A stretch of DNA of 64,000 bases, taken from NCBI GenBank assembly GCA_035578175.1, contig JAQMRL010000001.1, positions 190,217,283 to 190,281,282 of the forward strand. The letters run 5' to 3'. This DNA is from Catonia carolina (lineage: Eukaryota > Arthropoda > Insecta > Hemiptera > Achilidae). The notes beneath the pieces were generated by a model. The model saw nothing but the letters and a program-made list of their open reading frames with translations. It searched no databases and was not told the origin of the DNA. The translations under genes were made by a program, and so were the position numbers. This document shows, in pieces, positions 1-11,550 of this stretch; position 1 is the first letter of the stretch; each line of letters opens with the position of its first letter.

Positions 1-227
1 CAGTATGTATGATTGTAGCACTTTCTATGATTGATATAAAACATTTTGCCTTGGTAGCACACTGGAAAAATGTTAGATTGTGTAATTGAAAATTCTGGAC
101 TTGATAGGTAGAGTCTGAAAAACCTCTAACTTGTTTGAATACAGCTCACAGTTTCTCTTCATTACCTCTCTGTTCATTAATAAAAATTGCAAATACAATT
201 GCATCCAATTGGATTAGGCACTGGAAC

Positions 228-397
228 TGGCCTAATCCTCAATACAACCGGGCTCAATATCCGGGTATAGACCTGGGTTCGATTCCCAGTCAGATCTGGC
301 ATTTTTTCATCATCATTTTCATATATCATCATTCTCCACTGTCTGCATTAGCAGAAATTCCAAAACAGTCAGACGTAAATCCAAAAAAGAAAAAAAC
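228..397 (+). repeat. tRNA-derived SINE, family A
   Basis: A box-B-like GGTTCGATTCC at 276-286 is followed by the shared body (CAGTCAGATCTGGCATTTTT, ATCATTCTCCAC, GCATTAGCAGAAATT) and an A-rich tail. Related copies lie at 9050-9238 (-), 10430-10599 and 62581-62736. It sits in an intron of the SLC22-like gene. Confidence 0.7.
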
Positions 398-529
398 CTG
401 GAAAAACAGCCCAACAGGATTGATTGATTTATGTATTCATTATTTTTACTGGATGATGATACATACACAAGCCTTATGTTGTGTGTGCATATGTTATGAA
501 TGGTACATGGTGGTATTAAAATGAAAATT

Positions 530-608
530 CCAGAACTGACTGGTTTATCAAACCCAGGACCCCTAGGATAGAAACCAGTTACACTGACCACTACACCAAT
601 GGGCTGCC
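530..608 (-). repeat. tRNA-like SINE head, minus strand
   Basis: Read on the minus strand it begins TGGCAGCCCATTGGTGTAG with a box-A-like TGGTGTAGTGGTCAGTG and a box-B-like GGTTTGATAAACC. Only the head is clear, so this is a decayed SINE rather than a tRNA gene. Confidence 0.5.
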
Positions 609-688
609 AAATTTTATAAGAATTATACAATTTAGTTTGTACCTTTATTAAGTTAAACATAATTCAGAAATTTGTTAAACTTGATTAG

Positions 689-870
689 GAAGTATATGGA
701 CAACATTAACTTTGGCAATGATTGGAAAATTTGGAAATGCAGCAGCTTTTGGAGTGTTTTATGTTTTTGTTGGGGAATTATTACCAACAGTGATACGCAG
801 TCAGGCAATGGGATTTGCTTCCTTTGTTGGCGGGATTGGCCTCCTAGGATTTCCTTATATCATAAGACTA
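689..870 (+). CDS. SLC22-like gene, third-last exon
   Basis: The acceptor TTGATTAG precedes 689 and the donor GTAAGT begins at 871. The exon starts with two bases of a split codon and ends in phase 0. It encodes about 60 residues with two membrane segments around GELLPTVIRSQ. Confidence 0.78.
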
Positions 871-3800
871 GTAAGTAAAATTATAAACTAATTCTTTTAG
901 TTTTTTAAATACTTCCAACTGCACTAAGTTTTAGTAAGCATGAACAATCTTATTTAATTATAATTTAACAAGCAAACAACCAAACTTTGTAATTTGAAAC
1001 TTGATTTATACAGTGTAGAGTGTACAACTTTAAATAGAACCACACCTAAGATTTGTTTTTCAACCTTATGACATAGTTTATTTTTTAGCTAAAATTTTTT
1101 ACCAATAACTGGATATCTTTTACTTGTCAAACAGCACAGAGTCTTTTCAGAGAATAAAGGATTAAATATTGAAGTATTGAAACTTATTCAAATTCATGTG
1201 TGCTCTTCTGAATGATATTCTGGCGTTTATGATTAAAATAAATTACCAGATTAAATGGTAAAAAATTGATAATACTTGCGTATTATTGTCTAATTATATC
1301 TCATATCTGGTGTGCTATATTATTGTGGGGTAATTCTTAACTGGGCAGTATTGAAAGAGTTTTTTTAAAATTCTGAAAAAATTAGGTCTATAGTGGGAGC
1401 AAATTACCCAAACTCATGCAAACGATTATTTAAGGAGCTCCAATTGCTTTCAATTTCTTCTTTGTACATTTTTGAAGTGATATTGTATGTAAAGCGAAAT
1501 ACATTTTTGCAGAATTTATATGTTCACATATGTTTATATGTTCACATCGCAGTATAAGAAATGTATTGATTACTACTCATATGCTACTAATCTCAAAACT
1601 AAATTATTATAACAAAAACCTAAGTACCACAAGCTTTAAAAAGCTGTGGAAATCTGTACTTGTTCAAAAACCTAAAAAATACTTGATTGATGGCACTTTT
1701 ATAGTATGCAAAAGTACCTTTCTAAAAATTTTGTTTTTTAAATTAAGTAATTTTCTAAATAAACACTATGATAAAGTTGTATATTGTTGGGTGCAAATTG
1801 TTAGATGAAACAATTATTGAAGTAAGTAAGTAAATAGTAGTACATTGCAACCTTGTTTATCTGGACTAACTGGGACCATAGGCAATCCAGAAAATTGAAA
1901 GTTTGGATAATCTGGTAATATAAAAATAACTTTTCACATCATTTCTTTGCAAAGAATTGGTCCCCAGTCTTCTGTTTCAAACACATGTGGTGTTTGAATG
2001 AAGCATGTTCTTATGAAGCAAATATTTAGTGTACTTATAGTTACATTAATAAGAAAAAATCGAAAGTGTTGTGCAGCAGCAAGGGTCGTTTAGAAGAGAT
2101 GGGAAATCTAAAAGTAGGCAACGCAAACATACAGGAAGTTGGGGAATTCTGCTATCTAGGAAGTAAAATAACAAAGGATGTTAGAAGCACATGTGATATC
2201 AAAAGTAGGATTGCTCAAGCTAGAAAAGCCTTTGAAATGAAAAACAGCTTACTGAATACAAACATTGACTTACAGATTACGAAAAATTTCTAAAAACACT
2301 ATGTTTGGAGTGTAGCATTATATGGGAGTTAAACATGGGTGATAGGGGCTGTAGAAAGGAAGAGGATAGAAGCTTTTGGACTGTGGTTTTATAGGGAAAT
2401 GTTGAAGATTAGGTGGGTGGACAAAATAAGTAATTTAGAAGATCTCAGACGAGTGGATGAAAAAAGAAGTATATGCAAGCATCTTATCAAAAGAAGGGAT
2501 AGGCTAGTGGAGCATATCTTAATACATCCAGGTATTGGTCTATCAATAATGGAGGGTAATATTAAGGGAGTGAATTGTAGGGGGAGGCAAAGGTTAGAAT
2601 ATATAAAGCAAATTACAAAAGATGTAGGGTGTTACAGGTATGTAGATATGAAACGATTTGCACAAAATAAAACAGCTTGGAGTACTGCATCAAACCAGTT
2701 GAGAGACTGATGACAAAAAAGTAGTTATGTTCTTGCCATCATAGTAAAATATTTTTATGTATGTGAACATTAAATAAAAAAAGTCTACAAATTTGATCCA
2801 GATTACCCAGAGATCTGGATCAATGACGAATTAATAACTGTAGTAATAAAAGAATTGGTCTATCTCTTTTTTTGGGTAAGGACCTACTACCACAAACAAA
2901 CCAAAATTTAGCTATTCACTTGCAGAATTTTTTCTAGTGTCATAAGAATTACCAAAAAAATATCACAAAAATAACTATAATGTTAATCAATTTACAGTTA
3001 AATTTAAAAAATATTACTAATCAATTTGTTTTAAGGTTCATTAATAAACCACCTGTTAATAGTAAATAGTTAATTACTTTTTTATTGTTAAATACAAAAA
3101 ACCAGTTGTTTAATATCTGTCGTTTATGTGTTTGTTTTTAGGGAGAGTATAATAGGATGTACCCACTTGTTGTGATGGGATTTTTGTCTTTGGGTGGTGG
3201 TCTTATGATTGTACTGTTACCTGAAACTCTTCATGTTAATTTACCTCAGACATTAGAAGATGGGGAAGCAATGAAAGTTCAGTCTTACTCATTCTATTTA
3301 CCTAAAAACCACACGTAAGTGAAATAATAACTGTTTCGAGAAATTGTATTAGGAACTGATGTTTTATTATAGTTTACTATCTGTTGGTATACCAAGTGTC
3401 AATAAAATGTCGGGCATTTCAAATTAATTTTTTACCTTCTCTGTTAAGAAAATTCAATTTTGACTGCTCTCATATAAAACGATCTATCTTTTGGCGTAAC
3501 AGACTTGCCTTCAAATTGATTAGGTCTAACACAGAAGGTCCCATTGGGTAAGTAGAGAGATTTTGAATGGAAATGTCAGGGTTGTGACCCATAACTTATA
3601 AGTTATCAAAATAGCCCATGGTGTAGGTCAGCACAACAGGGTTCTCTGCCAGGGTCCTAGGTTTGATTCCTGGTCAGGTCTGGCATTTTTCATTTGCCTG
3701 TCACCTAATATTATTACCTACACACAAGCTGAGGCTTATGTAGGTGTTATCAGTCAATTAAACCCAAGAAATTTACATATAAAACTTAGAGCTATGAAAA

Positions 3801-5929
3801 ACCTGTCCAAAATGATTGCAGTTTGGATTATAATACTAGATTTATGAGACACTCTTTTGAAGGTAATGAAAAACGTATTTGTTACACAATTGAAGTTTAT
3901 TGAATAGACTAAAGAACTTAATTAAAAAACAACTTAAACTTATTATTTTTAACAAAGTTACGGCTAACATAAATATTGGACTGTACAATAAATTGTTAGT
4001 ATTACAACATGTAAAAATAAAATTTACGGCATGCACCTTTGTAAAAATGATCTAATTATCTGTATAAGATAGCCGAAGTTCAAGAGAGAGAAAATATAGT
4101 TCTGACGTCTGTGCTCAGTGAAGGTCAGTCTTGCTGAAGAGGAAATTTAAATGAACAGCTTGCTGTGCCAAAGCGTGGGGTTTGCTGGGTAAATATGGCT
4201 TGTCCTCCATATGCTGATCCAGTGCCTTCCTAGGGTGTGCCGTGTTAGTACCTAGGGTTAGCAAGTTGAGAAACCAGGCTGCTCCAGGGCTGGGAATCAC
4301 CACAACAGGGTAGTGGTATGTACCTTTGTGTTACTTAGTGAATTGGTTTTTGGGATCCTTTGTAGAGGCTTTTGAGGGCATTTCTAGATTACCAGGCTGC
4401 TCTAACCATGGAATCCTATGGGCTTTATTTGGGGTTGTCTTAGGGGCCTGGCTAACTCAGCCATTTACAGTGGGATTCAAGAGCCATTCTGTGTTTCTAT
4501 TCAGCCTCTTATGTCATTCCTTCTTTTATTCTATCACTCTTCTCTTGAGCTTTGGTCTTCTCCCCATGTAAGCTTGTATCATCAGTGGATCCATCCACCA
4601 ATGATGCCTATTAGATTTACAGGGGATTTTTTTCCAAGTATTCTGTCAATCTTGGGAGATGCCTCCAGGTGATCCCCACTGCTCTTCTCTTTATGACTGA
4701 TGGCTGAAATCTTGATGAGGGACTAGCAGTGCGCTCCTTTGTTCAGAGCTTTCACTAGATTCATTCTATTCATAATTCCTGAAAGATAACAACATATCTC
4801 TTGAGACCTATAGGTGGGATTGGTGGGAGATCGTAGTTACTATGTATAATGTGTGCAGTGTAAAAAGTGTTTCTTTCTCTGTATTATATAACCGTTCCCC
4901 AACCTTCTAGGACCCCCATAAGAGGTAGGTCAGAAATTTTAAATACAAAGGGTAGGGTTGGGACATTTTATTTTAAAGGGCATGAAACAAAAAATCAAAC
5001 GGTATGATATTTAACACTGAAATATGACATTATAAAGGATAATAGATTATTTTATTTATTACACGAGAAAATTATGTATGATAAATACCTAATAATTTAC
5101 ACCATGTTGGGATACTTAAACTAAAAGTATTTTATATCATTTTCCTTTTTGTACTGTTTAAAATAGCATATCACAATACTACTCTCTCAATTTAAAATTT
5201 TTGAGGTGATCTCACAGAAGTTCTTGGAGTTTAAAAAGGCAGTTACACTAAAATATAGGTAGTTTTTATGTGACAGCTTACATTAAATATCAATTATCTA
5301 TAATAAAAAAGTGAAAAGTTACTGAAAGGATACCATATTTTGTGAGTAACCGGTATAATTTATAACACCATTAATACAATGAACTCAGTAATAAATAAAA
5401 ACTATATAAATTACAGTATAAATGAAATTAATTACCTAATCTTTGGTTGCTTTTTAAGTTTAAAAGACTTGCACTCATTTTGGTGGTACCACCTTCTTCA
5501 GAGTAATATTATTAAAATGTAGAATGGAGTTACCATTCAGTCATTTAGATTAAAACAGTCATTTAGAGTTGACTAAATGACTGAATGTTAACACCATTCT
5601 AAATTTGAATTTTTACTTTTAATAATATTGCTCCGAAGAAGGTAGTACCACCGAAACCCGTGTAAGTTTTTTAAACTTAAAAAGCAACCAAAGTTAAGGT
5701 GATAAATTTTATTTATACTGTAATTTATATTAATGGTTGGCAGGATGCATTTCAAAAATTTATTTGTGAATGAAAAACTATGTAGTATACATTAACTTAA
5801 TTAAAAAAAATCTCTGTTTACAGAGGGAGAAACCACTCGAAATCAAAACAGAAGAAGGATGACAGTGCAATTTATAATGGAACTGAATTAGAAGACTTGA
5901 GTCATTTTACAGTTAATTCAGTCAATTAA
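689..5929 (+). CDS. SLC22/organic cation transporter-like gene, 3' part (three exons)
   Basis: This is the 3' end of a plasma-membrane solute carrier of the major facilitator superfamily, probably moving organic cations, anions or carnitine-like solutes. Three exons join in frame: 689-870, 3142-3314 and 5824-5929, all with GT/AG boundaries, giving about 154 C-terminal residues and a TAA stop at 5927. The first exon encodes two hydrophobic stretches with the motif GELLPTVIRSQAMG, matching the E-L-x-P-T-x-x-R segment of SLC22 proteins. The second encodes a hydrophobic helix followed by LPETLHVNLPQTLEDGE, the family's hallmark after TM12. The last exon is a short polar tail. Earlier exons lie left of the window. 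The overlapping open frame 672-878 is in a different phase and is not the product. Family is well supported; subfamily and substrate are not. Confidence 0.82.
1320..1500 (+). pseudogene. Non-LTR reverse transcriptase C-terminal relic
   Basis: Translation across frames gives SCKRLFKELQLLSISSLYIF followed by EVILYVKRN. This matches the conserved tail of the LINE at 15766-16125, which reads LFKELKLLTVPSLYIFEV. Stops and frameshifts interrupt it, so it is a dead fragment. Confidence 0.55.
2040..2710 (+). pseudogene. LINE reverse transcriptase C-terminus, decayed
   Basis: Two open stretches (2066-2293, 2339-2710) lie in one frame, separated by two stops at 2291 and about 2327. The translation contains YLGSKIT, KSRIAQARKAF, a degenerate WSVALYGS, EMLKIRWVDKISN and RLEYIKQITKDVGCYRYVDM, the usual order after the RT palm in widespread insect endonuclease/RT LINEs. 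It ends at a TGA (2708). The 5' palm with YADD is absent, so the copy is truncated. Confidence 0.7.
3142..3314 (+). CDS. SLC22-like gene, penultimate exon
   Basis: A TTTGTTTTTAG acceptor precedes it and GTAAGT follows. It begins in phase 0 with GEYNRMYPLVVMG and ends in phase 2. It holds the last membrane helix and the P-E-T-L...L-P-Q-T-L-E-D signature typical of SLC22 transporters. Confidence 0.82.
3612..3775 (+). repeat. tRNA-derived SINE, tail type 2
   Basis: Head AGCCCATGGTGTAGGTCAGC and box B GGTTTGATTCC (3660-3670) are followed by CAGGTCTGGCATTTTT and a tail with TATTATTACCTACACACAAG and GTAGGTGTTATCA. The copy at 14872-15032 has the same tail, which differs from family A although the head is related. 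Confidence 0.65.
4080..4940. repeat. Unidentified GC-richer block, probable old repeat
   Basis: About 850 bases are visibly richer in G and C than the flanks. Short frames on both strands (4115-4303 minus, 4326-4672 plus) overlap one another and none carries a motif I recognise. Nothing ties it to the host gene. Confidence 0.3.
5404..5730. mobile_element. Foldback (long-TIR) MITE
   Basis: The left arm from ATATAAATTACAGTATAAAT is repeated inverted at the right end. Both arms carry CTTTGGTTGCTTTTTAAGTT, a TTTCGGTGGTACTACCTTCT-type segment and AATATTATTAAAA. Arms are about 160 bp around a short centre containing CAGTCATTTAG repeats. There is no coding capacity. Confidence 0.75.
5824..5929 (+). 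CDS. SLC22-like gene, terminal exon
   Basis: The acceptor TGTTTACAG precedes it. Joined to the two leftover bases of the previous exon it reads through 35 polar residues (RGRNHSKSKQKKDD then an acidic, N-rich tail) to TAA at 5927-5929. Length and phase fit exactly. Confidence 0.75.
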
Positions 5930-5977
5930 TTTGCTCTTCAACAATGTTAACATATATTTTTATAATTTCAATAGACC

Positions 5978-5983
5978 AATAAA
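5978..5983 (+). terminator. Poly(A) signal of the SLC22-like gene
   Basis: AATAAA lies 48 bases after the stop codon, the expected distance for an insect polyadenylation signal. No cleavage site can be proved from DNA alone. Confidence 0.45.
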
Positions 5984-6163
5984 ACAAAGCATTTTCTGTT
6001 TCATTCCCTATAGAGTTCTCAAAATTGTTTCCTCTATTGGGTTTATAACACGTAGTAAGGATTTTATGAAGAAGTTACTTATCACTAAAACCACCATTGT
6101 ATTTTATTTACCTTTTTTAATGTCTTTTACTCGGTAGTTTAAAATTAGATCTTACTAACGGGT

Positions 6164-8427
6164 TGTAATGAGTTGAAGATCCTAAATGGCTTCTTTCGTA
6201 AAAAGGACATTCACAAATACACTTGGGCGGCGCGTGGGAGCAAATCTATTACTGACTATGTGATTGCTAATAAGAAAATAGCAAAACAGGTAACTGATAC
6301 AAGGGTTTTCAGAGGATTTGATATATTCTCTGATCATTATATGGTTGTTGCCGAAATAGCCTTATATACAAAATGGAAACAGAATACAAGAACCAGGCAA
6401 CAACCAGCTGGAAATAAAGAGGAAGTATACAAAGTGTATCTTTTGGAGGAGGACAGTATAAAACGCCTGTATCAAGAGCGGATAAATCAATATATCCAAA
6501 ATGCTCCCACAAATGATGATATAGAGTTGGAATGGGACAATATTAAGAACATTGTGACTAGGGCAGCTAGTGAGGCTATAGGAGTAAAGAGCAGATTTAG
6601 GAAAAGGAAAGGCATGAAGATATGGAATGAAGAAATCGAGATGGCAATCAAGAGAAAGAACGAATACTACAAGAAGTATTTAGGAAATCCAACAGCTCCC
6701 AATAAAGAGGAATACCACAAAGTTAGAAATGAAGCTTCAAAATTGGTGAAAAGGGCTCATCAACAATCATGGGATAGATTTATAGGGACCATAGAGCATG
6801 ATGTACATGGCCGACAATCTTTGGCTTATAAAGTGATGAAAGTTCTTAACAAATCATAGAGAGAAAGAGTAAAGGTCAACTGTATAAGTACGGAGAACTG
6901 GATAAATCATTATAAGGAATTATGGCATGACAAAGCAGAGCCACACACGGTTAAGATTGACTGCCAAGACTGTTGTGTCGACAGCGTATCTATGGAAGAA
7001 TTTATGGAGGCTCTAAAACATGTTAAGAATAGAAAGGCTCCAGGAATGAACGGTCTCAATATGGAATTATTAAAATGTGGAGGAACCGCCTTGCATTTGC
7101 GCCTGGTGCACTTCTTTAATATGTGTTGGAGAGGTCATACAATACCCAAAGAATGGTTGCAGTCAAAGGTGATTTCTATCCACAAAAAAGGAAATAGAAT
7201 AGACACTAACAATTATAGAGGGATTAGTTTATTAGACACTTCCTACAAATTGTACACAAGAATTATTAATAATAGGTTAAGAACCGTAGCCGATTCCTTG
7301 ATTATGGAAGAACAGATGGGGTTCCGGAAAGGTAGATCGTGTTCGGATGCTATTTTTACTTTAAAACAAATTATAGCTAAGAGACGAGAATACAACCTTG
7401 AAACCCATCTTGCATTTATAGATTTTGTAAAGGCTTTTGACAGTGTTAAACGTTCGCTTTTATGGAGGGTTCTGGAAAGGAGAGGATACCCTAAACATAT
7501 TATCAGGATATTGCAGAGCCTGTACGAAGATACTGTGATTTTACTAGATTTAGATGGGAAAGTGACAGAGCCTATTAAAACCAATAGAGGAGTTCGACAG
7601 GGATGTTGTATATCGTCGACTTTGTTTAATATATATGTGGACGACATGTTGAGAACGTGGAAATGTAATGTAGACCCAGGTATACAGATCTCGGATGGCT
7701 TCTTTATGAACTCTCTTTTATATGCGGATGACAAAGTTGTAATACAACAGAATGAAGACGAGTTACAAAAATCGGTATTTATGTTGGAACAAGTTGCAAA
7801 ACAATACAATCTGGAAATATCATCCACAAAATCTAAGACTATGGCTTTTAAAGGTAAATATACAATAAGGACGAGAATAGAGATGAATGGAAGGGCAATA
7901 GAACAGGTTAAACATTTTCAATATCTTGGGAGTGATGTTTCATACGATTTTGATAAAGACATAACAGTTAAACTGGCCAAATTTCAGAATATTTGTGGAA
8001 TATTCACAGACATCTGAAGAATAAAACGAGGAAGGAAACACGCCTCAAATTTTCCAACACTATTGCGGTTCCAACACTCCTATATGGCAGTGAGTCTTGG
8101 GTGCATACTGCTAAAAGCGATAGTAAAATTCAAGCTGCGGAAATGAAGTTTTTACGAAGTGTGCATGGATGTACCGGAATGGATAGAATAAGGAACATGG
8201 ATATTAGAAGCGCACTATCAGTTCAGTCTTTGCATGAAAAGATAATAAAAAATAGACAAAGATGGTGTAGTCAACTGGACAGAATGCCAAACGAAAGGAT
8301 GCCAGTGGCAGCTTTAAATTATCAACCAGTTGGCAGAAGAGATGTAGGGAGGCCGAGAGGGAGATGGGTACCGGAACAGGTTCATGTAACCTAATACTTG
8401 GAAGTGAAGATGATGATGATGATGATG
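6164..8427 (+). mobile_element. RTE-type non-LTR retrotransposon, 5'-truncated
   Basis: The element is flanked by a perfect 10-bp target duplication ACTAACGGGT (6154-6163 and 8428-8437). It starts inside the endonuclease domain and ends with a short (GAT)n tail at about 8409-8427, as in the RTE clade. The coding frame has an in-frame TAG at 6857 and a one-base shift near 7998, so it is inactive. It lies just downstream of the SLC22-like gene. Confidence 0.85.
6173..8394 (+). pseudogene. RTE endonuclease/reverse transcriptase, broken
   Basis: The product would nick target DNA and reverse-transcribe the element RNA. Segment 6173-6859 holds the end of the EEP endonuclease (TWAARGSKSITDYVI, FSDHYMVV). 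Segment 6992-8017, in the same frame after the stop, holds the RT palm: NRKAPGMNGLNMELLK, IDFVKAFDSVKR, NRGVRQGCCISSTLFNIY and YADDKVV with the catalytic Asp pair. Segment 7993-8394, shifted by one base, holds the tail LYGSESW and GRRDVGRPRGRW. The endonuclease N-terminus is missing. Confidence 0.85.
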
Positions 8428-9049
8428 ACTAACGGGTAGTTTAGTTTCTTTCTAATTTAAATGGGGAAACCATTTCTACTTTTGCTGACAGGTCAATCCT
8501 CCAGTAGTGTTTAATCTAGACTGACAGAAGCAACCCTTCGGATGATTTTCCCCTTTTCCTAAGTGTATGGAAAATACATAAACTACAAAAAGTATGAGAA
8601 ATATTATCAGCAAAAGAAATTTTTTTTTAAATACCAAAAGATCTTCAAATTTTAACCCATTGTAACTCGATAACAAAGCATTTATGTAGATATGTATTTT
8701 GATCTGAAGTTTTATTCGTATTTTTAGCTCTATAAAAAGACCCTGAGAGATTAGAGTACAGTTCTGAATCACCCTTTTTCAATAAATATTTTAAAAAATG
8801 AATGTTTGAAACTTTACGAGTAAATTATAGTTATTTTAGTTTTTTATACTTTTATATTTCGGAGAATTTTAGCATAAAACGAATCCTCTGTAACCGTCAT
8901 TAATGCACTAACTAATGTAACAGTATTTGTTATACTGTTTATAAGCCAGATCAACAGGTTTGCCGGTACTACAGTGCAGTATGGTTACTACAGGTTACTA
9001 CTACAGTGTGGTGGGAATCAATTCAAAAACACAAAATACAAAAAAATCA

Positions 9050-9238
9050 TAAATCTTTTTTTGTTTTACAACTGACGGTTTTTCACATTTCACATTAGTT
9101 CTAAAGCAGATGACAAAGGTTGATAAATGAAAACAAAGTATGAAAAAACGCCAAACTTGACCGGGAATTGAAGCCGGGACCATTTGCATAGAAAAAACAG
9201 ATCGTGGGAGCGGTATACAAGCTCATAGGATTACTGGT
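9050..9238 (-). repeat. SINE family A, minus strand, diverged
   Basis: On the minus strand it shows a box-B-like GGCTTCAATTCCCGGTC followed by AAGTTTGGCGTTTTTTCATA and a tail ending in TAAAACAAAAAAAG. This aligns with the family A body, but the head is poor. Confidence 0.5.
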
Positions 9239-10429
9239 GTAATCATTGCTTTTATAGTTTCTCATCTTATTTCTATTAACACATAGTTACTGATTGTTTT
9301 ATACCTTATTATGTTCGGTATATTTTTAAGGTAGGGGAGCAAGCTATCAGCTTTAGTGCCAAGTAGTAGAAATACCTTTAGTAAGTTTTTGAGGTTTTAT
9401 GTAAAAGTAAAAGATTGTTATGATACGAGAAAGGAATGATCTGTCAAAATTATTTGCAAAATTATTTTCTTATTCCTTGTGTTATAATGATGCGTTCTTG
9501 TAGTGAAAATAATTATACAAAACCAATTTAGAGAGAGAAAAACATTGTTTTGATGATGTAAAAAGTATCAAAAATTTTAATGAAAATACTCTTTTGAATA
9601 CAACTAAAAATTTGTTGTAAAAATAAATAGTAGAGACCTTATCTTCCTCTGGATTGTCAAATTTTGAACGAGCAAATTTGATCTTACATTTGAAGAACCA
9701 ACAAAAACTCATAATTTCTCAAAGGATGGTTAGTTACTTTGTGAAAAGAGTGTGTAATAAACTTTTGTATTTATTATGACTTGTCTGAACACCTCTTGAA
9801 TTACATTTAAACTGACTGAATTTTTGCAATTTTGTAATATAAATTAACTGAAATGCTTTAGCAGTTACGTCATTTGGTTGGGAGCTTGGGAGCTGTCAAA
9901 AACTTTTGTATTTGGTGCGCATTTATTTTGATCTATATTGATTAAAAGGGTAACTAAAAAAATTCTGTTAAGGGCTTCAAAGACAATAAACGCATATCCT
10001 TTTCCTTCTTTACTTTTAGTTCATTGACGACTAGCTTTGTATGAGGGGTAATTGGAAGCAATGTACTGATTTGGTTGTACACATCATATATGATCCTGTG
10101 TCCGATTAATGACTGTGTATGTTTCCCACAAGAAAATATGTAAATATTTATTTTATGTACATTTGCTCCTATAATATGTGTAACCGACCTGGCATTTAAG
10201 GAGATGTATTTGAACATTTAATACCTCTTTATCTATTAGATGTAAAAAATACTTTATTTTTTTTTGGTTTTTTTATCAATTTGGATAAATACATACATTC
10301 GCCTGTCAATACCTATGATGCATTATGCATTATGTCATCCAATCTGTCATACAATAAATAATAATAGTAGAACCATATTATTTTCAAAAAATAATATGGG
10401 AGCAATGCAATTGTCACTCCTGATACTTC

Positions 10430-10599
10430 GCCTGTTGGCATAGTGGTTAGCATAACTGGCTTCTACACTGGTGTCTTGGGTTCGATTCCCAGTCAGGTCT
10501 GGGATTTTTTCATCACTCATTTTCATATATCATCATTCTCCACCATCTTCATTAGCAGAAATTGTGAAACAATCAGACATAAAACCAAAAAAAAAACTT
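10430..10599 (+). repeat. SINE family A with target-site duplication
   Basis: This is the best copy. The head CCTGTTGGCATAGTGGTTAG is a box-A tRNA-like segment, box B is GGTTCGATTCCC, followed by the family A body and an A-rich tail. It is flanked by the exact 10-bp duplication CTGATACTTC (10420-10429, 10600-10609), which proves retroposition. Confidence 0.85.
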
Positions 10600-11282
10600 C
10601 TGATACTTCATATAAAACAGCGCAAAAACTTTTCTAACAGTTTTATACTTTATTTAGACATTAACTTAATTGCTTAATTAACTCTTTCATTCCACAACAA
10701 ATAAAATAACAGAGTTAATTAATTTTTATTATTTAACAATTAACAAAATAAGCTATTAAACAATTTTATTGATGAATAATAAAAAGTTAATTGTAATTAT
10801 TTTTTGTTAATTTTATATGACTTATTGACTTCAAAATAATAATGTTAATGATTCAGATTTAACAAGTGAATCAGTTTATTGTTTTTGTAATTTATTTAAT
10901 AAAAGAAGTAAAAATAATTACTGGAGTAGAAAAGAAGTGAACAAAATTTTATGTTCACCCAAATCGGTTTCGGTGGTGCAACCATTTTGCCATGTTGGAG
11001 AAAAAGGAGAGGAATTCTTATACTCATGTGTGGGCACTTGAGTGGACACACTCAACTGTTGTGAGATACCAATCTTTTGAAATTATGCAATATTTGGACT
11101 TTGACGAAATTACAGTTGTAGAAATGACAGTCCCTCCATTGAATAACTTTGGCAAGATCCTAGTTGACCGGGTGTTGGTGGGAAGGGCACGAGTAAATTG
11201 AACTGAATCAATAATTTGCAAAAAAAGAACATGTCCACTTTTTAAAAAAATTTTGAGCTAATATGTTTTTAACTGACTACGA

Positions 11283-11550
11283 GTCAGCTGTTTAATGGCT
11301 GATTTTCAGAGACGAAGGTACCTGGTTCAAATCGTAATAAAGGTAGTTACTTTTATACAAATTTGAATAATACACTGTGGTTACCGGTGTACTTGGATGG
11401 TTGGGGTTCAATTAACCGTACTCTCTCAGGAATGGTCAACCTGGGTCTGTACAAGACTACACATCATACATATCATCCTCACCTCATTAGGTCACGGGGT
11501 TGCTTATTGTTCTGAATTGAAGAGATTGTAATGTACCCACATTAGGCATT
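11283..11550 (+). repeat. SINE family D, head missing
   Basis: It shares GTCAGCTGTTTAA, GACGAAGGTACCTGGTTCAA, AAAGGTAGTTACTTTTATAC, a GGTTACCGGTGTACTT segment and the terminal TTGCTTATTGTTCTGAATTG with copies at 52028-52358 and 63208-63495. The first 50 bases of the family are absent here. Confidence 0.65.

Larger units (their letters stand above)
871..3141 (+). other. Intron of the SLC22-like gene with LINE relics
   Basis: This intron carries a LINE C-terminal relic at about 1320-1500, an imperfect inverted, pogo-like stretch near 1850-1915, and a longer LINE relic at 2040-2710. The remaining AT-rich sequence shows no exon-like segments. Confidence 0.6.
3315..5823 (+). other. Last intron of the SLC22-like gene
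   Basis: It holds a SINE at 3612-3775, an unidentified GC-richer block at about 4080-4940 and a foldback element at 5404-5730. The rest is AT-rich with no supported exon. Confidence 0.6.

Noticed and set aside
672..878. 68-codon ATG frame over the transporter exon
   Set aside because: It is out of phase with the SLC22-like reading, which is supported by splice sites and the family motif.
7243..7827. 194-codon minus-strand frame
   Set aside because: It is the antisense shadow of the RTE reverse transcriptase, which has clear catalytic motifs on the plus strand.
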